The notes beneath the pieces were generated by a model. The model had not been told where the DNA came from, ran no database searches, and saw only the letters and a list, made by a program, of their open reading frames with translations. A stretch of 64,000 bases of DNA, from NCBI RefSeq assembly GCF_000406105.1, contig NZ_CM001974.1, positions 2,745,442 to 2,809,441 of the forward strand. Direction: 5' to 3'. This DNA comes from Dickeya chrysanthemi NCPPB 402. GTDB taxonomy: Bacteria; Pseudomonadota; Gammaproteobacteria; Enterobacterales; Enterobacteriaceae. Shown here one piece after another: positions 44,907 to 55,845 of this stretch; position 1 is the stretch's first letter; each line of letters starts with the position of its first letter. The position numbers and the translations under genes are program-made.

Positions 44907-45107
44907 TATACCCAAATAATTCGAGTTGCAGGAAGGCGGCGACGCAGCGAATCCCCAGGAGCTTACATCAGTAAGCGACTGGGGTGAGCGACAAATCTGC
45001 CGGGAGCAGATTTGAACGCAGCTCGCTGCGGCCCTAAAAGGGCGAGGCCCAGGGATGGGCCGAGTAAGAAAGCCAACGCATCTGCAACTTGAAGTATGAC
45101 GGGTATA
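44907..45107. repeat. ERIC element with one right-arm cassette, abutting the ssuE RBS
   Basis: TATACCC/GGGTATA-type ends bracket a well-kept core (CCCCAGGAGCTTACATCAGT then AAGCGACTGGGGTG). The right arm holds a cassette (about 44988-45066) with stems CAAATCTGC/GCAGATTTG, CGCAGC/GCTGCG and GGCCCA/TGGGCC. The element ends 12 bases before the ssuE start codon, so it forms the 5' leader of the ssu mRNA unless the promoter lies inside it. Confidence 0.88.
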
Positions 45108-45119
45108 TAAGGAGTCATC

Positions 45120-45674
45120 ATGCGCGTCATCACGCTGGCAGGCAGCCCTCGCTACCCTTCCCGTTCAACCGCTTTACTGCATCACGCTGGAAAATGGCTG
45201 GAAGCCAAAGGCATCGAGGTGTTGCCGTGGCACTTGCATAACTTCCCGCCGGAAGACCTGCTCAATGCCCGTTTCGACAGCCCGGCGTTGCAAACCTTAA
45301 ATGAACAGCTCGCCGGTGCCGAGGGTGTGCTGGTCGCCACCCCGATCTATAAAGCATCGTTATCCGGCGGCCTGAAAGCCCTGCTGGATGTGTTGCCGGA
45401 ACGCGCGCTGGAACACAAGGTGGTGCTGCCGCTGTCCACCGCCGGCTCCGTCGCTCACATGCTGGCGGTGGATTACAGCCTCAAACCGGTGCTGAACGCC
45501 CTGAAAGCCCAAGAAATCCTGCAAGGCGTATTTGCCGATGACAGCCAGATTAGCCACTACGATCGCACACCACACTTTAGCGATGCCCTGGAAGCACGTC
45601 TGCAAGAGGCGCTGCATGTCTTCTTTCAGGCATTGATTCGCCGTCAGCCTGAACCGCTGCGTCAAAGCGCCTGA
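45120..45674 (+). CDS. ssuE: FMN reductase (NADPH) SsuE
   Basis: 184 aa flavodoxin-like reductase: AGSPRYPSRSTALL (FMN phosphate loop), ATPIYKASLSGGLKALLDVLP and LPLSTAGS. It supplies reduced FMN to the SsuD monooxygenase. AAGGAG lies six bases before the ATG. First gene of ssuEADCB, used when sulfate and cysteine are scarce. Confidence 0.95.
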   Translation: MRVITLAGSPRYPSRSTALLHHAGKWLEAKGIEVLPWHLHNFPPEDLLNARFDSPALQTLNEQLAGAEGVLVATPIYKASLSGGLKALLDVLPERALEHKVVLPLSTAGSVAHMLAVDYSLKPVLNALKAQEILQGVFADDSQISHYDRTPHFSDALEARLQEALHVFFQALIRRQPEPLRQSA

Positions 45675-45702
45675 CCTCTGCTGTATATTAAGGAAAAATG
45701 TG

Positions 45703-46662
45703 ATGCTCTCTTCGATCAAACAAGCCGCCCTGACATTACTCTTCGCCGCCGCCGTTGGTACATCGGCCGTCGCTCATGCCGCCGACGCCCCCGAACAACT
45801 GCGCATCGGCTTTCAGAAAGGCTCGGTCAGTCTGGTGCTGGCTAAAACGCATCAGTTGCTGGAAAAGCAGTTCCCGCAGACCAAAATCAGCTGGATTGAG
45901 TTTCCAGCCGGGCCGCAAATGTTGGAAGCGCTCAACATCGGCAGTATTGATGTCGGCAGTACCGGTGATATCCCGCCGATCTTCGCGCAGGCCGCCGGTG
46001 CCGACCTGGTCTATATCGGCGTCGAACCGCCCAAACCCAAAGCCGAAGTGATTCTGGTTAAAGAGGACAGCCCAGTCAACACCGTCGCCGACCTGAAAGG
46101 CCGCAAGGTGGCGTTTCAGAAAGGCTCCAGTTCCCACAACCTGTTGCTGCGTAATCTGCAAAAAGCCGGGTTGACCTTCGCCGATATCCAGCCCGCCTAC
46201 CTGACGCCGGCCGACGCCCGCGCCGCCTTCCAGCAAGGCAACGTCGATGCCTGGACTATTTGGGACCCCTACTACTCCGCGGCTCTACTGCAAGGCGGAG
46301 TACGGGTACTGGCCGACGGCACCGACCTGAACCTGACCGGTTCGTTCTATCTGGCGTCGCGTAGCTACGCTGAAAAACACGGTATTTTCCTGCAACAGTT
46401 GCTCGCCACCCTGACCCAGGCCGATGCCCTGACCATCAGCCAGCGAGCGCAGAGCGTGACGCTGCTGGCGAATGCCATGGGCCTGCCTGAAGCGGTCATC
46501 AGCACTTATTTCGATCACCGACCGGTTACGGTGATCAAACCGGTGGATGAACGCACGTTACAGGCACAACAGCACACCGCCGATCTGTTTTACGACAATC
46601 GCCTGATTCCCAACAAACTGGATATTGCCAGCCGGATCTGGCGTGCCCCGGTAACCCCTTAA
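45703..46662 (+). CDS. ssuA: aliphatic sulfonate ABC transporter substrate-binding protein SsuA
   Basis: 319 aa from the ATG at 45703 (AAGGA upstream), the E. coli length; a GTG one codon earlier is open. Signal peptide ~1-26 (AVAHAA). Periplasmic binding protein with [36 protein letters not shown] and [13 protein letters not shown]. It captures alkanesulfonates or taurine-like compounds for SsuCB. Confidence 0.95.
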   Translation: MLSSIKQAALTLLFAAAVGTSAVAHAADAPEQLRIGFQKGSVSLVLAKTHQLLEKQFPQTKISWIEFPAGPQMLEALNIGSIDVGSTGDIPPIFAQAAGADLVYIGVEPPKPKAEVILVKEDSPVNTVADLKGRKVAFQKGSSSHNLLLRNLQKAGLTFADIQPAYLTPADARAAFQQGNVDAWTIWDPYYSAALLQGGVRVLADGTDLNLTGSFYLASRSYAEKHGIFLQQLLATLTQADALTISQRAQSVTLLANAMGLPEAVISTYFDHRPVTVIKPVDERTLQAQQHTADLFYDNRLIPNKLDIASRIWRAPVTP

Positions 46663-46693
46663 TCCTCATTCTGATTTCACGGAGACGATACGC

Positions 46694-47842
46694 ATGAGTC
46701 TGAACATTTTCTGGTTTCTTCCCACCCACGGTGATGGTCATTATTTTGGTCGGGGCGAAAATGCCCGCCCGGTTGATCACAGTTATCTGCAACAGATAGC
46801 CCAGGCGGCGGACCGCCTGGGGTTCGGCGGCGTGCTGATCCCTACCGGTCGCTCCTGCGAAGACTCCTGGCTGGTGGCGTCGTCGCTGATTTCGGTCACC
46901 CGGCGTTTACGTTTTCTGGTGGCCTTACGGCCGGGGATTATTTCGCCGACGCTGGCGGCTCGCCAGGCCGCCACGCTGGACAGGCTGTCTAACGGCCGGG
47001 CGCTGTTTAATCTGGTCACCGGCGGTGACCCGGAGGAACTGGCCGCCGAAGGATTATTCCTCGATCACCAACAACGTTATGAAGCTTCAGCCGAATTTAC
47101 CCGCATCTGGCGGCGGGTATTAGAAGGCGAAACCGTCGATTACGACGGCAAGCACATTCAGGTAAAAGGCGCCAAACTGCATTATCCACCGGTACAGCAG
47201 CCGCGCCCGCCGCTTTACTTCGGCGGCTCGTCGGATGCGGCGTTGGATCTGGCGGCAGAACAGGTGGAACTCTACCTCACCTGGGGCGAACCGCCGGCAC
47301 AGGTGAAAGAAAAGCTGGATCGCGTACGCGCCAAAGCCGCCGCACAAGGGCGTAGCGTACGGTTCGGTATTCGCCTGCACGTGATTGTGCGTGAAACCAA
47401 CGAAGAAGCCTGGCAAGCCGCTAACCGGCTGATTTCGAAGCTTGATGATGAAACCATCGCCGAGGCGCAGGCGTCGCTGAAACGGTTTGACTCGGTGGGA
47501 CAACAGCGCATGGCGGCGCTGCACGGCGGCCGTCGCGACAAGCTGGAGATCAGCCCCAACCTGTGGGCCGGTATCGGTCTGGTGCGCGGCGGTGCCGGCA
47601 CCGCGCTGGTGGGTGACCCACAGACGGTGGCGCAACGTATTCAGGAATATGCCGATTTGGGTATCGATACCTTTGTGCTGTCCGGTTATCCGCATCTGGA
47701 AGAAGCCTACAAAGTGGGTGAGCTGTTGTTCCCGCTGCTGGATGTGGCGGTGCCGGAGGTGCCGCAACCGCAGCCGTTGCGTTCGCAGGGCGAAATCGTC
47801 GGCAACGAATTTGTCCCGCTGTTGAAAGCGGCGCAAAGCTGA
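46694..47842 (+). CDS. ssuD: FMNH2-dependent alkanesulfonate monooxygenase SsuD
   Basis: 382 aa, a luciferase-like monooxygenase (E. coli 381). [14 protein letters not shown] start, [14 protein letters not shown] including the conserved Cys54-type residue, and [19 protein letters not shown]. Cleaves C1-C12-type alkanesulfonates to aldehyde and sulfite using FMNH2 from SsuE and oxygen. The GGAGA lies correctly before the ATG. Confidence 0.96.
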   Translation: MSLNIFWFLPTHGDGHYFGRGENARPVDHSYLQQIAQAADRLGFGGVLIPTGRSCEDSWLVASSLISVTRRLRFLVALRPGIISPTLAARQAATLDRLSNGRALFNLVTGGDPEELAAEGLFLDHQQRYEASAEFTRIWRRVLEGETVDYDGKHIQVKGAKLHYPPVQQPRPPLYFGGSSDAALDLAAEQVELYLTWGEPPAQVKEKLDRVRAKAAAQGRSVRFGIRLHVIVRETNEEAWQAANRLISKLDDETIAEAQASLKRFDSVGQQRMAALHGGRRDKLEISPNLWAGIGLVRGGAGTALVGDPQTVAQRIQEYADLGIDTFVLSGYPHLEEAYKVGELLFPLLDVAVPEVPQPQPLRSQGEIVGNEFVPLLKAAQS

Positions 47843-47852
47843 GGGCCAACTG

Positions 47853-48644
47853 ATGCAGAGGATCCTGACGCTCATCGCTTCTCGCCTGACGCCCTGGCTG
47901 CTGCCGCTGTTGCTGGTGGCGGTCTGGCAACTCGCCTCCAGCGCCGGCTGGCTTTCCAGCCGCATTCTGCCATCGCCGCAAGCGATTACCGTGACGTTCT
48001 GGCGGCTAACCCGCAGCGGTGAACTGTGGCAGCACCTCAGCATCAGTACCTGGCGTGCGCTGACCGGGTTTGCCATTGGCGGTGCGCTGGGGCTGGGGCT
48101 GGGTTTTATCACCGGGCTATCCCGCACTGGCGAACGCCTGCTGGACACCTCGGTGCAGATGCTGCGCAACGTGCCGCATCTGGCCTTGATCCCGCTGGTG
48201 ATCCTGTGGTTTGGCATTGACGAGAGCGCCAAGATCTTTCTGGTGGCGCTCGGCACCTTATTTCCCATCTACCTCAACACCTATCACGGCATCCGCAGTA
48301 TCGACGGCGGCCTGCTGGAAATGGCGCGCAGCTACGGCTTATCCGGCTTTCGGCTGTTCCGTGAGGTGGTGCTACCCGGCGCCCTGCCCTCAATCATGGT
48401 CGGCGTGCGCTTCTCGCTCGGCTTGATGTGGCTGACGCTGATCGTGGCGGAAACCATCTCCGCCAGTTCCGGCATCGGCTATCTGGCGATGAACGCGCGC
48501 GAATTCCTGCAAACCGACGTCGTCGTGGTGGCAATCATCCTGTACGCCCTGCTGGGTAAACTGGCGGATGTCATCGCCCTGACGCTGGAGCGCATCTGGC
48601 TGCGCTGGCACCCCAGTTGGCAATTAACGGAGGAACACGTATGA
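47853..48644 (+). CDS. ssuC: aliphatic sulfonate ABC transporter permease SsuC
   Basis: 263 aa inner-membrane permease of the BPD type with about six membrane segments. The EAA-like cytoplasmic loop ([33 protein letters not shown]) contacts SsuB. Length equals that of E. coli. Starts ten bases after ssuD and overlaps ssuB by four bases (ATGA). Confidence 0.95.
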   Translation: MQRILTLIASRLTPWLLPLLLVAVWQLASSAGWLSSRILPSPQAITVTFWRLTRSGELWQHLSISTWRALTGFAIGGALGLGLGFITGLSRTGERLLDTSVQMLRNVPHLALIPLVILWFGIDESAKIFLVALGTLFPIYLNTYHGIRSIDGGLLEMARSYGLSGFRLFREVVLPGALPSIMVGVRFSLGLMWLTLIVAETISASSGIGYLAMNAREFLQTDVVVVAIILYALLGKLADVIALTLERIWLRWHPSWQLTEEHV

Positions 48645-49618
48645 CGTTTCATTACGCCGCCCCATCCCGCCTGAATGCCGGCACGCCGCTGTTAATCAAC
48701 GGCGTCACCAAGCGTTATGGGCATCGCACTATTCTGAATGAGGTGCATCTGCATATTCCGGCTGGCCAGTTCGTCGCCGTGGTCGGCCGCAGCGGCTGCG
48801 GTAAAAGCACCCTGCTGCGGCTGCTGGCCGGGCTGGAACAGGCAAACCACGGGGAATTGCTGGCTGGCCGCGCTCCGCTGCATCAGGCGCGCGATGATAT
48901 CCGGTTGATGTTTCAGGAAGCCCGCCTGCTGCCATGGAAACGGGTGATCGACAACGTAGGATTAGGGTTGCGCGGCGACTGGCGCACCGCCGCGCATCAG
49001 GCGCTGGAAGCCGTCGGGCTGTCATCACGCGCCGCCGACTGGCCGGCGGCGCTGTCCGGCGGGCAAAAACAGCGGGTAGCGCTGGCGCGGGCGTTGATCC
49101 ATCACCCCGGCCTGTTACTGCTGGATGAACCGCTGGGCGCGCTGGATGCGCTGACCCGCATCGAGATGCAGGGGCTGATTGAATCCCTGTGGCTGCAACA
49201 AGGTTTTACCGTCTTGCTGGTGACCCACGACGTCAGCGAAGCCGTCGCGCTCGCCGACCGGGTGATTCTGATCGAAGACGGTCAGGTCGGGCTGGATGTG
49301 GCGATTGACCTGCCGCGCCCGCGCCGCCGCGGCTCCGCCCGACTGGCGGAGCTGGAAGCGCAAGTGCTGGAGCGGATTTTTAGCGCCTGCGGCTCTCCGC
49401 GACACAGCGTATCAATCACAGGCGCACGCCTGATACGCTCTCCCGGTTCAGGTATAAAAAAAACCACCGTCTGCTGGCAGCGGTGGCTTTTTATTTCTTA
49501 TGATATCAAACAGATATCGATGTTGTATGGCTGGTCTTACGCGTCCAACGCTTTAGTTATCTTCTCAAACAGATCACCGGAGAGGTTTTCCAGCCCTTTA
49601 AGGGTTTCCAGCGCCTGA
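48641..49618 (+). CDS. ssuB: aliphatic sulfonate ABC transporter ATPase SsuB with an abnormal C-terminal extension
   Basis: The ATPase part has Walker [11 protein letters not shown]-loop [11 protein letters not shown], signature LSGGQKQR and Walker [12 protein letters not shown], and homology ends at about residue 248 ([15 protein letters not shown]). Family members are ~255 aa. Here the frame continues to 325 aa. It passes through what looks like the operon's own terminator hairpin (49456-49492) and 82 bases into the antisense 3' end of pepN. A single-base change of frame near 49375 would give an immediate stop (TTTTTAG). Either a natural frameshift removed the stop or there is a sequence error. 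The start at 48641 has GGAGG upstream. Confidence 0.88.
   Translation: MTFHYAAPSRLNAGTPLLINGVTKRYGHRTILNEVHLHIPAGQFVAVVGRSGCGKSTLLRLLAGLEQANHGELLAGRAPLHQARDDIRLMFQEARLLPWKRVIDNVGLGLRGDWRTAAHQALEAVGLSSRAADWPAALSGGQKQRVALARALIHHPGLLLLDEPLGALDALTRIEMQGLIESLWLQQGFTVLLVTHDVSEAVALADRVILIEDGQVGLDVAIDLPRPRRRGSARLAELEAQVLERIFSACGSPRHSVSITGARLIRSPGSGIKKTTVCWQRWLFISYDIKQISMLYGWSYASNALVIFSNRSPERFSSPLRVSSA
49455..49492. terminator. bidirectional terminator between ssuB and pepN
   Basis: CCACCG (49464-49469) and CGGTGG (49481-49486) form the stem, with eight A on the left and CTTTTTATTT on the right, so it can serve both converging transcripts. It lies inside the extended ssuB reading frame. Confidence 0.8.
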
Positions 49619-52152
49619 CGCATCAGCGCCTGACGGGCCGAATCGTAGCGTTTAAGGCGAATCAGCGGTTCAATCAGACGCGAGGCCACCTGCGGGTTGC
49701 GGGTATTCAGTTCCGTGAGCATCTCGGTGAGGAACTGATAACCGCTGCCGTCTTTGCCGTGGAACGCCGACGGATTGCCCGCACAGAACGAGCCGATCAA
49801 CGAACGCAGCCGGTTCGGGTTGTTCAGGCTGAACGAGCGGTGATTAAGCAGTTCACGCACCCGGTTCAACACATCACTGGCCGGGCTGCTGGCTTGCAGA
49901 ACAAACCATTTGTCCATCACCAGACCATCCTGATGCCAGCGTTCATCGAAAGCCGACAGCAGCTTATCCCGGCACGGCAACTGCGCCGCTACCGAGGCCG
50001 CCAACGCCGCCAGCGAATCCGTCATGTTGTCGGCCCCGGCAAATTGCGCCGCCACCAGCGTATCCGCCTGCTCGCGATCGACAAATGCCAGATAGTGCAG
50101 GCACACATTGCGCAGCGCACGTTTCGCCATGTCCTGCTGATCAACACGGTAGGATGCCAGCTTGTTGGCACGATATACCGCCAGCAATTCGTCCGCCATT
50201 TCCTGCGCCAGCGTCTGCGTCAGCGCATGACGAACCGCGGCAATGGCGTCCGGATCGATAACCTCAAACAATTCGGCCATTTCGTTTTCGCCCGGCAACG
50301 ACAGAATCTGCGAGGCCAGCATCGGATCCAGTTGGTCATCCAGCAGCACGCCGCGGAACGCGTCCACCACATGCATCGGCAACGACAAAGGCTGTTGCTG
50401 CTGGTGGCGCGCCACATTCAGGCGAATAGCATTCGCCAGCAGGCTCTGGGCGGCATCCCAACGGGAAAACGCATTGCTGGCATGGCGCATCAGGAACGTC
50501 AGTTGCTCATCGCTCCAGGGGTAATTCAGTTTGACCGGCGCGGAGAATTCACGCAGTAGCGACGGCACCGGCTGGCAGGGAACGTCATCAAACACGAACG
50601 TTTGCTCGGCTTCGGTCACGTTCAGTACCGATGCCAATTTTTGCCCTTTCTGACGCAGCGGGATCACGTTGCCTTCGCCGTCGTACAATTCCACATCCAG
50701 CGGAATATGCAGCGGTAGTTTGGGTTGCTTGTCGGCACCGACCGGCGTCATCTGGCTGACATGCAGATGATACTGACGGGTTGCCGCGTCATAGTCGTCA
50801 CGTACCGTCACCACCGGCGTACCGGACTGGCTGTACCAGCGGCGGAATTGCGACAAATCGACGCTGGAAGCGTCCTCCATCGCCTGCACAAAGTCATCAC
50901 AGGTCGCGGCACTGCCGTCATGACGATCAAAATAGAGCCGCATTCCGGCCTGGAATTTCTCTTCGCCCAACAGCGTATGCATCATGCGAATCACTTCCGA
51001 CCCTTTTTCATACACCGTCAGAGTATAGAAGTTATTCATTTCGATCACCTGATCCGGGCGGATCGGGTGGGACATCGGGCTGGCGTCTTCGGCAAACTGC
51101 GCGCCGCGCATCACCCGCACGTTGTCGATACGATTGGCCGGGCGAGAACCGATATCGGAGCTGAACTCCTGGTCGCGGAATACCGTCAACCCTTCTTTCA
51201 AACTCAGTTGGAACCAGTCGCGACAGGTGACGCGGTTACCGGTCCAGTTATGGAAATACTCGTGGGCGATCACCGCTTCGATACCGAGATAGTCCTTGTC
51301 GGTGGCGGTTTCGGCTTTAGCCAACACATACTTGGAGTTGAAAATGTTCAGCCCTTTGTTTTCCATCGCCCCCATGTTGAAGAAATCCACCGCCACGATC
51401 ATATAAATGTCGAGGTCGTATTCCAGACCAAAACGGGTTTCATCCCACTTCATGGCGTTTTTCAGCGAAGTCATCGCCCAGTCGGCACGATCGAGATTAC
51501 CGCGGTCGACAAACAGCTCCAGCGCCACCTCACGGCCGGAACGGGTGACAAAGGTGTCGCGCAGCACATCAAAATCACCGGCAACCAGCGCAAACAGATA
51601 GCAGGGTTTCGGGAACGGATCCTGCCATTCCACCCAGTGACGCCCGTTGTCCGCCTCGCCTTGCCCGATACGGTTACCGTTGGAAAGCAGGTATGGGTAA
51701 CGCGCTTTGTCAGCGGTAATGCGGGACGTGAAACGCGCCAGAACATCCGGCCGGTCCAGATAGTAGGTAATATGGCGGAACCCTTCGGCCTCACACTGCG
51801 TACACAGTGCTTCTCCCGACTGGTACAACCCTTCCAGCGCACTGTTGGCCGCCGGGTTGATTTCCGTTTCAATCCGCAGGGTGAATTTTTCCGGCAGCCC
51901 GGTCAGCTCCAGACCGTCTTCCAGTAAGCGATGTGCCTGCCAGTCTTGTCCATCGACCTGAACGCTCAGCAATGTCAGCCCTTCGCCGTCCAGTTTCAGC
52001 GCTGCGCCCTTTTCCCCTTGCAGCACGACCTGACTGACGGCGACCACCCGGGTCTTTTCAGCATGCAGATCAAAATCCAGTGCGATATCGGTAATGGTGT
52101 AATCCGGCGCGCGGTAATCGTGCCGGTATTTGACTTGTGGTTGTTGACTCAT
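49537..52152 (-). CDS. pepN: aminopeptidase N (M1 zinc metallopeptidase)
   Basis: 871 aa (E. coli 870). Exopeptidase motif GAMENKGLN, zinc-binding [11 protein letters not shown] with downstream Glu ([14 protein letters not shown]), and a C-terminal ERAP1-like helical domain. Main cytosolic aminopeptidase in late protein turnover. ATG at 52152 preceded by AAGGTAATCAGTC. Convergent with ssuB, whose extended frame overlaps its last 82 bases. Confidence 0.97.
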   Translation of the reverse strand: MSQQPQVKYRHDYRAPDYTITDIALDFDLHAEKTRVVAVSQVVLQGEKGAALKLDGEGLTLLSVQVDGQDWQAHRLLEDGLELTGLPEKFTLRIETEINPAANSALEGLYQSGEALCTQCEAEGFRHITYYLDRPDVLARFTSRITADKARYPYLLSNGNRIGQGEADNGRHWVEWQDPFPKPCYLFALVAGDFDVLRDTFVTRSGREVALELFVDRGNLDRADWAMTSLKNAMKWDETRFGLEYDLDIYMIVAVDFFNMGAMENKGLNIFNSKYVLAKAETATDKDYLGIEAVIAHEYFHNWTGNRVTCRDWFQLSLKEGLTVFRDQEFSSDIGSRPANRIDNVRVMRGAQFAEDASPMSHPIRPDQVIEMNNFYTLTVYEKGSEVIRMMHTLLGEEKFQAGMRLYFDRHDGSAATCDDFVQAMEDASSVDLSQFRRWYSQSGTPVVTVRDDYDAATRQYHLHVSQMTPVGADKQPKLPLHIPLDVELYDGEGNVIPLRQKGQKLASVLNVTEAEQTFVFDDVPCQPVPSLLREFSAPVKLNYPWSDEQLTFLMRHASNAFSRWDAAQSLLANAIRLNVARHQQQQPLSLPMHVVDAFRGVLLDDQLDPMLASQILSLPGENEMAELFEVIDPDAIAAVRHALTQTLAQEMADELLAVYRANKLASYRVDQQDMAKRALRNVCLHYLAFVDREQADTLVAAQFAGADNMTDSLAALAASVAAQLPCRDKLLSAFDERWHQDGLVMDKWFVLQASSPASDVLNRVRELLNHRSFSLNNPNRLRSLIGSFCAGNPSAFHGKDGSGYQFLTEMLTELNTRNPQVASRLIEPLIRLKRYDSARQALMRQALETLKGLENLSGDLFEKITKALDA

Positions 52153-52763
52153 GACTGATTACCTTAATGACAGCAGTAATGATGGCGGTACGGCGTGATG
52201 CGGCAGCGTACCCATGCCGCCTTTTATCTACTAAGAGCGGAAGATCCGTAGTAAACACACCGAAGGTTATCGAATTTCCGTCACGCCGTAATACTCGCCG
52301 GACGACGATATCCGTCTTTATCTAAATTCACACAATAAACAAGGGTAAACAGCCCCCGTCCGTACCCGCTTTTCTCTGCGAGTACCCAGGCCGCCGCATA
52401 ATACGACTGACACCGTCTACTTTGTGCGCAGTTCCGTTATTCAACAGGCTGTTACGTCTATTAAAGGGGAGTGACTGTCGGAATGCAAACTTTCCTGCCA
52501 GCGCGTCGCAGCCACGGCGGCGGGACAATTTTTCCGGCATTTTTGTTTAGTATAAAAAACATTATAATTCAATTACTCATGGTAAACAGCACGTAAAAAC
52601 AGCTACTTTTTTGTCACAATCGCACGATTGAATCTCGCCTTCGCTCTCCCAATATGATGTGATAAGCCCGGTTAAACAGACAGTGTGCTCTCGCTGCCGA
52701 TGGCCATACCAGTCACTTGCATTAACTTGTAAATTGTATTAAACGAGGATGCGGTAACGCATT
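52153..52763. other. divergent promoter region pepN / pncB
   Basis: About 610 bases without accepted genes. It contains a NadR-box-like site at 52544-52561 on the pncB side. I see no repeat, tRNA or RNA gene; a short proline-rich open frame around 52328-52540 has no support. Confidence 0.5.
52544..52561 (+). promoter_or_regulatory. NadR box upstream of pncB
   Basis: TGTTTA-N6-AAAACA matches the NadR operator TGTTTA-N6-TAAACA at 11 of 12 positions. pncB is a NadR target in enterics. It is about 200 bases before the start codon. Confidence 0.65.
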
Positions 52764-53969
52764 ATGACTTTACACACAGCCCCGATACTAACCTCATTGC
52801 TGGATACCGACGCCTACAAATTGCATATGCAGCAGGCGGTATTCCACCACTACTATGATGTCCATGTGGCGGCGGAGTTTCGCTGTCGCGGCGATGAGTT
52901 GTTAGGGCACTACGCCGATGAGATTCGGGCACAAGTGGAGGCCATGAGCCACTTGTCGTTGCATGACGATGAACATGCCTACCTCGCCTCTCTGCCGTTT
53001 TTCAAAACCGACTACCTGGACTGGCTGAAAAGCTTCCGTTTTGATCCCTCGCAAATCCGCATCGGCAATCATCAGGGCAAACTGGATATCCGCATCACCG
53101 GGCCATGGCGTGAAGTGATTTTGTGGGAAGTTCCGCTGCTTGCCGTCATCAGTGAAGTGGTTCACCGTGCCCGAACGCCGGGCGTGCATGTCGAGACCGC
53201 TATCGACCGGTTACAGGGAACACTGTCCCACTTTCGCCGGCAAAGTGCTGATGTCGATCTCAGCCGTTTTAAACTCATGGATTTTGGTACCCGTCGCCGC
53301 TTCTCTCACGACGTTCAGCACCAGATCGTCCGCACCCTGAAAGCGGACTTCCCTTATCTGATCGGCACCAGTAACTATGATCTGGCGCGCCGCCTGCAAC
53401 TGACGCCGGTTGGCACGCAGGCGCACGAATGGTTTCAGGCTCATCAGCAAATCAGCCCAACGCTTGCCAACAGCCAACGCGCCGCGCTGGATGCCTGGCT
53501 GCTGGAATATCCTGATCAACTCGGCATCGCACTGACCGACTGCATCACCATGGATGCCTTCCTGCGTGACTTTGACCGGCATTTCGCCAGTCGCTATCAG
53601 GGGTTGCGCCATGATTCCGGCGATCCGCTCGAATGGGGCGAAAAAGCCATTGCGCATTATCATGCGCTGGATATCGACCCAATGGGCAAAACGCTGGTAT
53701 TTTCCGATAACCTTAACCTGGAAAAAGCACTGCATCTTTACCGCCACTTCGGCCAACGCATTAATGTTGTCTTCGGTATCGGCACCCGGCTGACCTGTGA
53801 TATTCCTTGCGTGAAGCCACTGAATATCGTCATCAAGTTGGTGGAATGCAACGGTAAACCGGTCGCTAAACTGTCGGACAGCCCGGGAAAAACCATTTGT
53901 CAGGATCAGGCATTCGTCAGCGAACTGCGCAAGGCGTTTGATCTGCCACTCGTGAAAAAAGCCTCCTGA
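52764..53969 (+). CDS. pncB: nicotinate phosphoribosyltransferase
   Basis: 401 aa (E. coli 400). [17 protein letters not shown]-terminus, [15 protein letters not shown] with the phosphorylated-His region, [11 protein letters not shown] and [14 protein letters not shown] for PRPP binding. Converts nicotinate to NaMN in NAD salvage. The start follows AACGAGGATGCGGTAACGC; monocistronic between pepN and asnS. Confidence 0.97.
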   Translation: MTLHTAPILTSLLDTDAYKLHMQQAVFHHYYDVHVAAEFRCRGDELLGHYADEIRAQVEAMSHLSLHDDEHAYLASLPFFKTDYLDWLKSFRFDPSQIRIGNHQGKLDIRITGPWREVILWEVPLLAVISEVVHRARTPGVHVETAIDRLQGTLSHFRRQSADVDLSRFKLMDFGTRRRFSHDVQHQIVRTLKADFPYLIGTSNYDLARRLQLTPVGTQAHEWFQAHQQISPTLANSQRAALDAWLLEYPDQLGIALTDCITMDAFLRDFDRHFASRYQGLRHDSGDPLEWGEKAIAHYHALDIDPMGKTLVFSDNLNLEKALHLYRHFGQRINVVFGIGTRLTCDIPCVKPLNIVIKLVECNGKPVAKLSDSPGKTICQDQAFVSELRKAFDLPLVKKAS

Positions 53970-54147
53970 GTCATACCCATCCCGCACGACTGACTACTCT
54001 TTAAGCCAGCAGCACCGGAATCGCATAAAACTTGCCACGTTCCGGTGATTTCTGCTTGTGTCCTGCCCGACGACAAGTAACATAACGAAACGCCCATTTA
54101 TGGGCAGTGACAGTTACCCATTAAATTTCACCAATAGAGAGAATGTT

Positions 54148-55548
54148 ATGAGCGTAGTGCCTGTAGTCGACGTACTGCAAGGCCGTGTCGCCGTTGACAG
54201 TGACGTCACCGTGCGCGGCTGGGTACGTACCCGGAGAGACTCTAAAGCCGGTATTTCCTTTATTGCCGTCTATGACGGTTCCTGCTTTGATTCGCTACAG
54301 GCTGTCGTCAATAATAATCTTGCCAATTACCAAAGCGATGTGCTGCGTCTGACTACCGGCTGTTCAGTGGAAGTGACCGGCAAGGTGGTGGAATCTCCCG
54401 GCGAAGGCCAAAGTTTTGAACTGCAGGCAACCGAGCTTAAGGTGGTCGGTTGGGTGGACGACCCTGATACCTATCCGATGGCCGCCAAGCGCCACAGTAT
54501 CGAATACCTGCGTGAAGTGGCGCACCTGCGCCCGCGCACCAACCTGATCGGCGCCGTCGCCCGTGTGCGTCATACGCTGGCCCAGGCTATCCATCGTTTC
54601 TTTCATCAGAGCGGTTTCTATTGGGTATCCACCCCGCTTATTACCGCCTCCGATACCGAAGGCGCCGGTGAAATGTTCCGGGTATCCACGCTGGATCTGG
54701 AAAACCTGCCGCGTGACGATCAGGGCAAAGTCGATTTCAGTGAAGACTTCTTCGGTAAAGAAGCGTTTCTAACCGTATCCGGCCAGCTTAACGGCGAAAC
54801 CTATGCCTGCGCGCTGTCTAAAATCTATACTTTCGGCCCCACCTTCCGCGCGGAAAACTCCAATACCAGCCGCCATCTGGCAGAGTTCTGGATGATCGAA
54901 CCGGAAGTCGCGTTCGCCACGCTGGACGATATTGCCGCACTGGCGGAAAACCTGCTGAAGTTTGTGTTCAAGGCAGTGCTGGAAGAGCGTGCCGACGACA
55001 TGAAATTCTTTGCTGAACGTGTAGATAAAGACGCCGTCAGCCGTCTGGAGCGTTTTGTCAGTTCCGATTTCGCCCAGGTTGACTACACCGATGCCATCAC
55101 CATTCTGGAAAACTGCGGGCAGACGTTCGAAAACCCGGTGTCCTGGGGTATCGACCTGTCTTCCGAGCACGAACGCTATCTGGCGGAGAAGCACTTCCAG
55201 GCCCCTGTCGTCGTCAAAAACTACCCGAAAGACATTAAAGCCTTTTATATGCGCATGAACAGCGACGGTAAAACCGTGGCGGCAATGGACGTGCTGGCGC
55301 CGGGGATTGGCGAAATCATCGGCGGCTCTCAGCGCGAAGAGCGTCTGGAACAACTGGACATCCGCCTGGAAGAAATGGGGCTCAGTAAAGAGGACTACTG
55401 GTGGTATCGCGACCTGCGTCGTTACGGCACCATCCCCCATTCGGGTTTCGGCCTCGGTTTTGAACGTTTGATTGCTTATGTAACCGGTGTACAAAATGTG
55501 CGCGATGTTATTCCGTTCCCGCGCACACCACGCAACGCCACTTTCTAA
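54148..55548 (+). CDS. asnS: asparaginyl-tRNA synthetase
   Basis: 466 aa from the ATG at 54148, identical in length and start (MSVVPV) to E. coli; an upstream in-frame ATG at 54058 adds 30 residues without homology. OB-fold anticodon-binding domain (~15-110, [14 protein letters not shown]) and class II catalytic domain with motif 2 [22 protein letters not shown] and motif 3 [12 protein letters not shown]. Charges tRNA-Asn. Confidence 0.98.
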   Translation: MSVVPVVDVLQGRVAVDSDVTVRGWVRTRRDSKAGISFIAVYDGSCFDSLQAVVNNNLANYQSDVLRLTTGCSVEVTGKVVESPGEGQSFELQATELKVVGWVDDPDTYPMAAKRHSIEYLREVAHLRPRTNLIGAVARVRHTLAQAIHRFFHQSGFYWVSTPLITASDTEGAGEMFRVSTLDLENLPRDDQGKVDFSEDFFGKEAFLTVSGQLNGETYACALSKIYTFGPTFRAENSNTSRHLAEFWMIEPEVAFATLDDIAALAENLLKFVFKAVLEERADDMKFFAERVDKDAVSRLERFVSSDFAQVDYTDAITILENCGQTFENPVSWGIDLSSEHERYLAEKHFQAPVVVKNYPKDIKAFYMRMNSDGKTVAAMDVLAPGIGEIIGGSQREERLEQLDIRLEEMGLSKEDYWWYRDLRRYGTIPHSGFGLGFERLIAYVTGVQNVRDVIPFPRTPRNATF

Positions 55549-55588
55549 GCAAAAAATAACATAAGAAAAACAGATATATGTAATAGGA

Positions 55589-55620
55589 AGGGCACCCATA
55601 AGGTGCCCTTCTTGTTTTGT
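55589..55620 (+). terminator. asnS terminator
   Basis: AAGGGCACC / GGTGCCCTT stem with a four-base loop, followed by a T-rich CTTGTTTTGTTTT. Confidence 0.9.
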
Positions 55621-55650
55621 TTTAGACGTTGCTCACAAAGTTCCCTTAAT

Positions 55651-55765
55651 TTTACAATTTGAAATACATATTTTCCAATGGTTACCTGAATTCGAAATTA
55701 GTATCATTTAAAGGGTAGATTAACGAGCGGGTGAATGGAAAACTGCGTGCAGACACAGGAAGACA
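55651..55765 (+). promoter_or_regulatory. OmpR-type promoter region and conserved leader of the first ompF paralogue
   Basis: TTTACAATTTGAAATACATA with the following TTTTCCAATGGTTACC (55651-55686) resembles the F1 OmpR box of E. coli ompF. The start of the leader, GCAGACACAGGAAGACA (55749-55765), parallels the E. coli ompF mRNA 5' end, part of which pairs with MicF. Osmoregulated transcription is therefore likely. Confidence 0.6.
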
Positions 55766-55845
55766 ACTGTATTCGCAATAAAGTTCCGTTAAGGTTTTTT
55801 ATTGTGATCCAGATGTCTTAATAACACCAATGAGGGTAATTAATA

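Noticed and set aside
47120..48268. 382-codon minus-strand frame across ssuD/ssuC
   Set aside because: Crosses two conserved genes on the other strand and has no homology.
50725..51927. 400-codon plus-strand frame across pepN
   Set aside because: Complementary-frame artefact of pepN, including its metal-binding region.
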